Origin: Nymphaea colorata
Taxonomy: Eukaryota > Streptophyta > Magnoliopsida > Nymphaeales > Nymphaeaceae
Assembly: GCF_008831285.2 (NCBI RefSeq)
Contig: NC_045143.1
Location: 806,001-870,000 of the forward strand
Reading direction: 5' to 3'
DNA: 64,000 nucleotides
Part shown: piece after piece, positions 13,131 through 22,859 of the stretch
How the letters are laid out: each line of letters begins with the position of its first letter
Numbering within the stretch: position 1 is the first letter of the stretch
Translations under genes and position numbers: made by a program
Notes under the pieces: model-generated
What the model was told of the DNA's origin: nothing
Seen by the model: only the letters and a program-made list of their open reading frames with translations
Databases searched by the model: none

Positions 13131-13187
13131 ATCGTTTCTCAGCCTTTTGGTTAAGATCAAGTGTAAACTTATCGGTTTAATGTCACA
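13131..13187 (+). pseudogene. Truncated U2 snRNA pseudogene
   Basis: The sequence follows the 5' part of U2 spliceosomal RNA: TTTCTCAGCCTTTTGGTTAA, then GATCAAGTGTA, then TTATCGGTTTAATGTC, with several substitutions and loss of the segment between GTGTA and TTATC. The branch-site-pairing GTA box is therefore missing, the 3' half (Sm site and stem-loops) is absent, and no plant snRNA upstream element is visible. This is most likely a dead retro-copied or truncated fragment. Confidence 0.75.
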
Positions 13188-13189
13188 TT

Positions 13190-14220
13190 GTAGAGCCGAA
13201 TGGCCCCAATTCTCAATAAGGCTCTTACAAGCCTGCCAAAGGCCTTGTTCTTTTGCAAACATGTGGAAATTCACCACATGTTAAAGTTTCCACCTTCCAG
13301 CATCCCGAAAACACATCATGGTCATCCAGAGATTTATCCGCATATTAATCGGACTGATACTTTTGCTGACAAATGGTGGGAGTTTGTGTTGACAACGACA
13401 TTAATGGGGACTGCATTAGCGACCACTTGATTCAACCTCTCGCACAATTTATGAATTAATGCCACTATTCTTGCCTTTAGTTATTTTCTCACATCATTTT
13501 CCTACCGGATTAAGCTGGCATCGGACTAAAGGTGCAACTGAACCGGATGCTGATCATCTACACAGTATCAGATTGTTCAGAGATTCAAGAAAGCCTAGAA
13601 ACAGCAAAGAAAAGAAGACCCTTGTGAATTGGATCCATTTGCAGGCCTAGGTCAGACAGACCCTATGTTGACAATATAAAAACGGGCACATTAACAGCAA
13701 CTCATTTGTTTGAAACAATGACCAACATGACACTCTAGTTCAGGAATGTACCACAGGTCTTCCTAGGTTCTAAAACATCCCTGGACATCGATGCCAAGGG
13801 AAAGTGGGAAGGGATTCAGACCTTCTTTGGGTGTCTTCCAATCACCTGAAAATCGACTGTGATTTTGAAGGAAACATGGAGCCTCGCAAGAGAGCTAAGA
13901 CTCAACAGCTTGGGTCAAACTGAAGGTAAATGAGAAGAGACCTAAAACTCAGATGCTGCAAGCTCGAGAATAGTGTAAATGGGTCATTGCCAGCTTCACC
14001 ACCAAGAATAGATCTGTGCAGGAGCTCAAAAAATCCAGATGGAGATAAAGGAAAAAAAACTTTTCAGAACTTTGAATTGAACCCAAAACTCGATCACCAG
14101 CTCTCAGAATCCATACAAACAAGAAAAATAACATGAACATACACGAGGCAAACACAACTTCACACACTTTCTGCATGAGCAGCTATCCAGTCGTCTGTAC
14201 TCTAGCTCAATATACAAGTC
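13190..14220. other. Intergenic / 3' flank of CDKA
   Basis: No gene recognised. The part nearest 14220 should contain the 3' untranslated region of the minus-strand CDKA gene. The short plus-strand frames here have no recognisable domain. Confidence 0.5.
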
Positions 14221-14222
14221 AT

Positions 14223-15616
14223 TCATGGTACGGCCTCCAAGTCCTGGAAGTACTCGTGCTCAAGGGCACTGCGCGCTGTGATTCTTTTACTTGGTTCCAA
14301 GCAAAGCATTTTCTGAAGAATACATAACCGCCCAAGTCAGATCATAGATGTTATAAAAAGAATATTTTCTGATGTCAGGAATTGTTGGTTCATATCTCGA
14401 GCCAGTCAGTCGTGAAGTGGAAGAACACGATTTGCAAGAACATATTTCATTTTCAGTCATTCATTAGAGAAGATAATCACCTTGAGAAGATCAACGCCCA
14501 CCGGATCAAGACCAGGAACTAACGTTGCCATATCCTGTACAATAGAAGACAGTTACATAAAAGCATTAAGCGTTTGTTTGGTTGTGTGTGTGGGCCTGTG
14601 GCTGTGTGTGTGCGTGTGACAGAGAGAGAGAGAGAGACAGACAGACCTTAGGAGCCCACTTTGGAAATGATGACTTGTAGTCAGGCAGTGATGTCACCCC
14701 AGGCCAAGTTTCCTCAGTAGGGGTACCCAGGACTCTTCAGAAAGAGGAAAGGGAAGATTTAATAAAAAATTTTGGCAAGGATATTGACATGCACAAATCT
14801 TGCGAACTAGTTAAACATAAAACTCAAAGAAACCTGAATATTTTGAAGAGCTCATCAATCTCAGAATCACCAGGGAATAGTGGTCGGTGGTTCACCATCT
14901 CTGCAAAGATGCACCCTACGGACCAAACATCAACTGGTGTTGAGTAATGGTGTGATCCAAGCAGGATTTCTGGTGCCCTGTACCATAATGTCACGACCTG
15001 CAATGAATACATTAGACAAGATTGTCCAACCTAGAAAAGCAAATTAATAGGAAAGATATAAGATCATTAATCAAATAAGAATAATGATCATGTCTAAGAA
15101 TGATGAAATAGCAACAAGTGAAGAACTATGCAGAATAAAATGCAGTAACTTGACAAAGGCAACTTGGAAATAAATGCTTCTGAAAAACACAAAAAAACCA
15201 ATTAAACCAGTCACAACTAAGGGGAACAAAGAGTTAACAATAGAATACCTCATGAGTATATGTCCTCACTGGGATACCAAAGGCCCTAGCCAGGCCAAAA
15301 TCGGCAAGCTTTAAAGCATTAGTACTACGATCTATCAGCAAATTTTGTGGTTTCAGATCCCTGTGAAGAATCCTACGAGAATGGCAGTAAGCAATCCCAC
15401 GAAGCATCTGATAGAGGAATATCTGCATAAAAATTCAAAAGAAAGCACAGATCAGAAGACTCAGAGTTTGATCACGTAGAACACAAAACATCATATGTGA
15501 TAATGATTCAGAAAGAAGGCATATTACTTATGCTGGATAAATTCGAGCAAACAAGCAAAAAATACACATGCATGCATGTGATTCGTGCCTATACATCGAT
15601 AAACATTTGCATGCAC

Positions 15617-15665
<49 letters not shown>

Positions 15666-18600
15666 TAGCCACCTAATGCAATGTGTCATGCACAAACCTT
15701 ACATGAAAAGGCATCGCTAAGAATATAACATTTTCTGACAAAAATCACAAAGAGACTAACTTCTGTCACCTCTCTACTTCCTTGGCCATTCCAATTCTCG
15801 TTTATGTATAGTAAATGTCTCCACAAATGCTTTTTAGATAACCATTGGCAGAGTTATTTCTATTCTGGTAATCCTATATTTTACTGAAAGCAACAGAAAT
15901 TCATTATGTCGTCAAACCATGTCCATAAACGATTTATGCACATTTATGAAGCACATTGTTTCAAGTCGGCAGTCAGACTACTGAAGTTGCATCGAACATA
16001 TATGCTGAAACCTAGACATTTGATGACACGAGACTAAGTAAATGTCCCCAAAGTGGGCAGAACCAAAGCAAGGACATTGTAGAAGTTGCAGGCAAGTACA
16101 TAAAGTTACACCACATAAATTGACACAACCTGAGAAAACATGATTAAATTGAACAGGGCCAATACACAGTTCCAGGTAAAAAACAATTCTAATCACCTGC
16201 AAAAACGTAAGTTCAGCTATCAACATCACATCTCATATACAACCAGACTAAGTTATGGAAAAAAGTACTGAAAAATGGGTTGGCAACAGTTTAAGAAAAT
16301 AAACAGATGAGGTCCACATCCTAAAGACATCCAATGTACACAATGATGCACATGATATCAAGGAAAAGGGACAAGACAATCATATTCAGAAACCAGCAAT
16401 AATTTTTTTGTTCTCTATGCATTGGTGAGTCCTAAAGGCAGACCTATCCAACAGATCTATTTGCAAATACTGATAGACATAAACATGAAAGCCTCCTGAT
16501 GGGATAAACTCTATGGAAACAAATATCAGAATTTTCTCCAATGATTTAAAAAGAAAACCTGAATTTCCTTATCAATGAACCTGAACGCCAAAAAAAATGT
16601 AGACAACCTTGAGCGCAATGTTCCTTGGGAACAGAAATCATGAGAACTGATTAAATCTCCAAGGTCTTACATTCCTGCATTTGTGATGATGAGCAAACCA
16701 ACATCTACATATTTTTTATAACCTTACAAAGCAATGAATAAAAGGACAAAAAAAGTAGCAAGAACTAATACCCGATAATCACAAAAGATATATTAAGGAC
16801 ACAGCAATCAGTTCCACAAAGGAAACACAAAACAGTGAATGAGCGTTCAGAAAAAGTAATATAACTAAGAAACCAACCTCCAAAACACAGAAGAGAAGAA
16901 AGGAAAAACTATGACACCATGATCCATGTTCTTGCGCACCATACTGGGACAAGTAACGAATTCTGCTAGTTCTGGACATAGAATAACATGCTCAGGTTCT
17001 CTAGATAGCAAAACGGCTTTAAGTGTTGATTAAAATAGTAGATCCATATAACAGCTAAAATGAGAAATTGTAGGATACATTTTCTTTTCCAGACAAGTTT
17101 GTGTAACAATTTTCTAATAGCTATATCTGACGTGAAAAATTTACCTGATGTCATTTTTGGATTCAACCATTTCCAACATCATCATGGAGTAGATACATTG
17201 AAACTATGTCACATGGGTGCAGGCTATGATACACGGGTATGGCTATGAGGGTGGAGTACCCATCCGGTACCAGTACGACACCGGTACAGGTACGGGTACG
17301 GGCTTGAGTACGGGATGGTGCGGCGTTGACCGTACTGGGTACGGTCAACGTACGGAATGCCATATCCGTCTATTTTTCGATACGGTCAACTTTGACGGAG
17401 TTCAAATCCGTCCGTTTTTATTTTTAAAGATTATTTGATTTTAACTTTTAAAACCATTTTAACGTTACAAAAAAAAGAAACGAAACCCTTAAAACATTCG
17501 TTCCTCTGTTCTTACCTCTCACCGAGCGACAGCAGCGGCGACTGGCAACGACTTCAGGCGAGTGTGCAGCGGCAGTGGCGACTGCGACCGGCGACGACAA
17601 CGGCGACTGGCGACGGCAACGGTGACTGGCGAGGGCAACGGCGACTGGCGACTGTCACGGTATTTTCTTTTACTTTTTTCATTTTTCTTTTCATTTTCAT
17701 CTGCTCCACCCCTGCCTTCACCGCCGGTGATGACCGCCGACGGTGACTGCGACCACCCTTGCACACTCGCCGGAAGCCCTCTCCTACTGCTCGAAACCCT
17801 CATACTGAAGTATGGGGATTTGAATGTTAGAACTTCTAGTTTATCCTCGCCGGTCTACCACAATGCCATCCCTTTTTATCTTATGATGTATCAGGATCAA
17901 AATCGAATCAAGAGTTTATCTTATTCCTTTTGCTTTCCCCATTTTCTATGTAAAACTGTCTGAAATAGGGATTTTTGTAAGTTTAGTAATATGAACAACG
18001 ACAAGTAGTTGGCAAGCAAAGATGGCCCGTCTGATCTGCTTGTGTCTCCCGCTTGCCAGAGGCACGTGCATATGCCCCATGAACTGCCTTCACACCAATT
18101 TTCGGCATCGATGACAAACTGACACGATGATAGGCGTTTTGCTAGCATCTAATGGCGTCGTCTTTGTACTTTATAGAGTGTTTGGAGTTATAGATTTTTC
18201 ATCTCTGATATGTATACATATGTATATTATGTTGGTTGTTTAATTAAAGTTAATATTAACTTAAATCATATTTTGATTTTGTTGCAACTTGCAGTTCAAG
18301 ATCATCCAAGTATTGAGATGTTAATCCAGAGGACATTGACGTAGAACTTGAAGGAGAACATGAATTGCATGCTCTTAATATGGATCTTACAGAACCTGTT
18401 GTTCCTTCTAATCTTGATGATGCAACTGAGGAGTGAGGAGAATGAAAATCAACAAAGCTAATGTATTTTGAATGCTAATTATGAGACTGAGGATAATGAG
18501 AATCAAGACTGATAAATTTTGGATTATGATTTATGAATATGATAATATGTTATTATGTTTGTAATTTTTGATATATATATGTGTGAATATGTTATTCTGT

Positions 18601-18783
18601 TTAAAATTTTTTGACATATATATGTGTGTGTACGGCCGTACCCCCGTACCCAAGTTTTTTAAAAATGGTCCGTACCCGTACCCGCACCGACACCCATACC
18701 CATGTGACATAGGGTGCAAGGTGCGAATACTGGTGTTGGTGCTGGTGCGGCAACTTTTTTTAAAAAAAATTAAGTGTGGGTGT

Positions 18784-18841
<58 letters not shown>

Positions 18842-21800
18842 TTCACTGAACCGTGACTCTAACCATCGTCACATATATCGTGTACGGATATTATACGACG
18901 ATGAATTACTCGGGTATAATATGACAAAGTTGTATATCTTGGGAAATCTCGGCAAATTTTTTTAAAATTTAAAACATTTAATAAATCCTGAAAATTATAA
19001 AAAATAAAAAAATAATAAAAAATACAAAAAATGTCACGTTTTTTATTTTATGGCGTTTTTTTAAAAAAGACGCGTCTAATTGCCATTTTATATGGATGAC
19101 TCATTTTTTGCATATTATACGCATTTTTTTTCAATTAATACGCATTTTCTGTGACAATGACTCTAACTAAGGGTGACATTTATAGACATCAAATGAGAGC
19201 CATCCATCTTTTTGATCAAATGGCCCTCATTTGGCTCAATTTTTTATTTTATTTATTTATTTATTATTTATTTTCCATTTGTGCCTCCTATTGGGGCATG
19301 GATGGAGAAGGAGAGGAAGGAGGGATCCTCCCTCCCACCGACTGGTGGCGAGGGGAGTCTCGCTGCCGTCAAGCAATGGGAGGGAGGATCCCTCCTCCCT
19401 CTCCTTCCCCACCCCATCCTCCTGAACATCATCAAGAGGATGTGGAAGGAGGTTTCCTTCGCCTAATGCCATACGATGGAGGGGGACGGTCGGGCAGCAC
19501 CGGCCATCGGCCTGGGTGCTGCCGAAGGTGGGGAAGGGAGGGTGGAGGACCGGAGGTTGGATGGGAAATACTCCCCACAATAGATTACCCAAAAAAAAAA
19601 AGAACTTAAAAAAAAAAGAGTAAGCCAAATGAGGTCTATCCAATAAAAAACAAAGGATGGCCCTCATCTGATGTCCAAAAGTGTCACCTTAAGTTAGATT
19701 CACGATTCAGTGATTGTGTGTGTGTGTGCCTATATATATAGAGAGAGAGTTAATTAACTATTTAGTAGCCTATGTATCTACATTTACATTTTAGCCAGTC
19801 AAGTGTGCATTTCAAATGGTCAGTTTTGGCCCAATTCAGCTGACTGCACCGGAAGTACTATGTCAAAAAAGCACCAACATCAGGGTTGACATGGGTGTTG
19901 TAACCATTTAGGAGCACCCATGTGACATAGCATTAAATAGATGAGAAAGCAGATAAATGAACATGACCATTGCTTGGTTCAAAACTTTTAGGTGTCAATA
20001 ATGTCACCTCCTAAGAAATAAACAGAAAAGGAAAAGCAGTTCCTACATAATGGGAAAATGGCCGTAGTTGCCAAGTAATAAAATGATCCATAAAGCATAA
20101 TTATCAAGTATGTATCCAGAATTCAAATAGTGTATTCAGATATCAGGCTTCATATTTAAGTAACTAACTAATGCACTTCAAATTAGTGAAGCATATAACA
20201 TCGTGACAGCATTATATATATATATATATATAGTGATTAACACCACCAAACAAAGAAAATGAAAATGCATCAGGAAAAAGTGAAACAACAGTTCCCTTGA
20301 CTGCTGAACACAGTGCACGGACTGAAAAGTAAAAAATATTGCCAGCTTCCAACTATATTGACATAATATCTTCAGAAATTGCAGTCTCCAGGTAAATATG
20401 AACTTCAGGATTGTTCAGTGAATATACTAAAGGTGCTAAATTATCAAGTGTACAAGGAAAATGTCTTCCAAGTGATGGGGCCAATTCTCTCATTGCTTTG
20501 ACTAATCAGGCAGCAGATCGTTTTTGATAGCCATCAAAACTAACGACATATTTCAAATCCATATCATCTTCACACTGGCAGCTTTTGTGCCTTGGACATA
20601 TCCCAGAACCTTAAGCATGTGCTAATCAAACAATAGGAACGATGAGTTAAGCAAACTGATTTTAATCTTCTGTGAGTCAGAGAAAAGGAAATGTTTCAGT
20701 CGAATACATTCCATATATGAGGGAAGAAAAGAAAGATCAAGGCTGAATTGCTCAGCATTGTGCAACTGTCGCAGGACAAGGAAAGGCTTCAATTGTCAGA
20801 CAAAAACAGATGAGTTCACATAAACTTGGTATAAGACACCAATACGGGGCAACCTGGGTCAAAAATACTCCCTCAACTGCTAAAAGACCTGTAGGATCAG
20901 CCCAGCTAATTCTACAATATGCAGTTGCATTTCTATGCAGGAAGGAAAGATCTCACCTACTTTTATCAATTGGGGATTCTTAGCAAGTTCTGGGCAGGAA
21001 TCCATGTGCTTTTTGAGGTCCAGGTCAAGATACTCAAAGACTAAGTACAAGCGCTTTTCACTGTGCACAACATCTTGCAACCTGTATTTCACAATAAGCA
21101 TGTAGTTGAAGGTTAAAAAAGGCACGATATATTACAAAACATCTCAAGACAGTAAGCTATACAAAATGCAACAGAAAGGTGTTACAAAATCGTACAAAAA
21201 TAAAGATTAATAGATGGGATAACAATTAAACATGACCTATTATTAGAGCTGTAAAAGCAAACATGCAACAGTCATCAGGTAAATGCGTCAAGAGGAAGTA
21301 AAATCCATTTCTAAGCAAAAGCAAAATTTTCGTACTCCAAGAGCTTAGCTTGCAAGATGAAAGAAAATTAAGGTAACAAACAAACTGAGTTCTCATAATG
21401 GAAATATTTCATATACCTTTGCTGCCTCGAGTAAAAGCAATTAATTAGTCCGTTTAACAGTAGGACAAAAAAAAAACAGGATATTGCAACACAAATTTAC
21501 TACCAACAAGTAATTGTTGACAATTAAATAGACCCGTTAATGGCATGAAAACTGTACCAGCTCAAAAAGGTTGTCTAGAAAATACCAGCTCCAATTGAAC
21601 GACAACCAAACATTCAGTAAAAACAAGGACAAGAAATGCACAATGAGGACAAGACTTCTAAACCAGGAAAGAAGCAAGTTAGAACCTGACAACATTGCCA
21701 TGCTGCAATTCTTTGAGCAGGGAAATCTCCCGTAATGCTGTGCTAGGCACACCCTCATCTTCCTGCTCAAGACGGATCTTCTTAAGAGCAATTGTTGTGT

Positions 21801-22017
21801 TAGTCAAACGATCACGGGCCCTATACACAACACCATAGGTTCCTTCCCCAATCTTCTCAACTTTTTCATACTGACCAAATGGCAAAAGTTAAATGTTATC
21901 CACTTGAGGTCAGGCATCTTTTGAACTATTTATTCAAGCAACATAAGAAAGGATAATTCAACTACAAACAACCCCAAACTGGAGAACTTTGTGCAGGAAA
22001 TGGCTAACCTGCTCCAT
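14223..22017 (-). CDS. CDKA: A-type cyclin-dependent kinase (CDKA, cdc2 homologue), 8 exons
   Basis: Ser/Thr kinase that, bound to cyclins, drives G1/S and G2/M in plants. Coding exons (minus): 22009-22017 (only Met-Glu-Gln), 21686-21870, 20961-21081, 15249-15422, 14834-14997, 14647-14734, 14481-14534 and 14223-14312. They give exactly 294 aa, the standard CDKA length. Visible landmarks are the glycine loop GEGTYG (residues 11-16, with inhibitory sites Thr14 and Tyr15), Lys33, the cyclin-binding helix PSTALRE (45-51; Leu49 replaces the usual Ile), catalytic HRDLKPQN (125-132), DFG (146-148), T-loop YTHE with activating Thr161, and WYRAPE. It ends in FQDLEAVP. All phases close, with no frameshift or stop. 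Intron 3 (15423-20960) is 5.5 kb and full of repeats. The alternative reading with M-P-F-G before QYEK uses intron sequence; the 9-base first exon with a GTTAGC donor is preferred because it restores the family start. The C-terminus lacks the GFVP ending I recall in relatives. Confidence 0.95.
15616..15661. repeat. (AG)n microsatellite in CDKA intron 3
   Basis: Nearly pure AG dinucleotide run inside the third CDKA intron. Confidence 0.95.
17204..18712. mobile_element. Decayed hAT-like DNA transposon in CDKA intron 3
   Basis: The left end CTATGTCACATGGGTGC (17204-17220) is matched by the inverted ACCCATGTGACATAG ending at 18712. Inside both ends are runs of GTACGG/CCGTAC words, as expected of subterminal transposase-binding repeats. 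Near the right end, plus-strand 18331-18436 reads as an acidic peptide with [19 protein letters not shown] and an in-frame stop, preceded by a VNPE segment and a stop where Trp would fit. This resembles the tail of a hAT-type transposase, but no catalytic core survives. A third matching end lies at 19914-19930. The 8 bases flanking 17204 (CATTGAAA) and those after 19930 (CATTAAAT) agree at six of eight, so the original element may span 17204-19930 with nested copies. Family assignment is tentative. Confidence 0.5.
18786..18843. repeat. (TA)n then poly-T tract
   Basis: About 38 bp of alternating TA followed by about 19 T, within the intron 3 transposon cluster. Confidence 0.95.
19158..19702. 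mobile_element. Non-autonomous element with long inverted repeats, in CDKA intron 3
   Basis: The left arm (from TGACTCTAACTAAGGGTGAC at 19158 to about 19236) matches in inverted orientation the right arm (about 19620-19702, ending CACCTTAAGTTAGATTCA). Shared words include GACATCAAATGAG, GGCCATCC and CCTCATTTGGCT. The interior is a GGGAGGAGGGATCC-rich stretch that is itself partly palindromic. There is no transposase. Arms of about 80 bp on a 545-bp element suggest a Mutator-like MITE; I could not define a clean target duplication. Confidence 0.6.
19914..19930 (-). repeat. Transposon terminal sequence matching 17204
   Basis: GCACCCATGTGACATAG is the exact inverse of the 17-bp end at 17204-17220. 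It could be the true right end of the larger element or the end of another copy. Confidence 0.6.
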
Positions 22018-22057
22018 GAACTCGCACGCGACAAAACTTTGTCGACAAACGAAGCAG

Positions 22058-22829
22058 AACCTAGAACAAAATCATCATGATCCTTGTCATAATATAGAAA
22101 AACAGATAAATGACACAAACCAAGTTCGTAATGGAAAATGATGAGGCAATAGAAGACCACCGGATCGTAAGATCCAACACAACCATCTATATTGCAAAAC
22201 AGAACTTCTCAAATCCTTCCATCAAGGAACATGAACAAATAAAATCGGAATCATAATTGAATCCAGAAAAAGGAAACGAAAACAAGCAACCATCCGGAAA
22301 TAAAAACTGCACAAGCGACCATCCGGAAATGAAAAGTGCACAAATAACGCCATCTTGGCTAGCTAAAATCGCATGGAAACCAATAACAATAACCTCCGAT
22401 CAATTAACCAACAAGCAATGCAAGCGTCATTTGTCCGATGAAGCTCAAGAAAATGATGGATGAACTCCAGAGGCATCACAAGCAAGCACAAACGAAGCGC
22501 AACTCCCGACACAAACCTGACTACGAGAACTACAGCGTCCCCGAACTCAAGGGCGAGATAAGGGGGAAACGGCGGAAGGCATTGGTTGCAACAAAGCCAG
22601 ACGAACAAAATAGAGGAAGAAGAAGAGAAAAGAAATCTTAGAGAAGGAGCAGCCGCAGTCACCTTCCGATCAAGCGCTAGTCGGCAAGCCCCCGTCGCCA
22701 GCCCTCCCCCCGCTTCCGGCAAGTCGACGACGGTCACTCGGTCAGAGAGTAGTTGTGGTGGTGGAGAGAGAGAGAGAGAGAGAGGGAGGGAGCGCTGCGG
22801 GGGACCCCGCTTGCTGCGAAATTTATATG
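22058..22829 (-). promoter_or_regulatory. CDKA 5' leader and promoter
   Basis: On the minus strand a TATA-like ATATAAAT lies at 22821-22828. It is followed by a GC-rich leader with a (CT)n run (complement of the GA tract at 22763-22783). A possible 5'-UTR intron starts at a GTGACT donor near 22662 and ends at a TTGTTCTAG acceptor near 22058, about 40 bases before the ATG at 22017. The leader intron is inferred from splice signals only. Confidence 0.45.
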
Positions 22830-22859
22830 TGGAGAAAAATTAAAGCTTCAGTCGGAGGT

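Noticed and set aside
17435-17963. Overlapping frames on both strands in the CGGCGACTGGCGACGG region as genes
   Set aside because: They arise from a GC-rich degenerate repeat inside the decayed transposon. Frames are open on both strands because of repeat periodicity, and no domain is visible.
19151-19667. 152-codon plus and 136-codon minus frames as genes
   Set aside because: Both lie within the inverted-repeat element, and their Pro/Gly/Ser-rich reading reflects GGGAGG/CCTCCC words.
21679-21885. CDKA start at MPFGQYEK
   Set aside because: M-P-F-G comes from intron sequence ahead of a TTTGGTCAG acceptor. The 9-base exon at 22009-22017 restores the family start and exact length.
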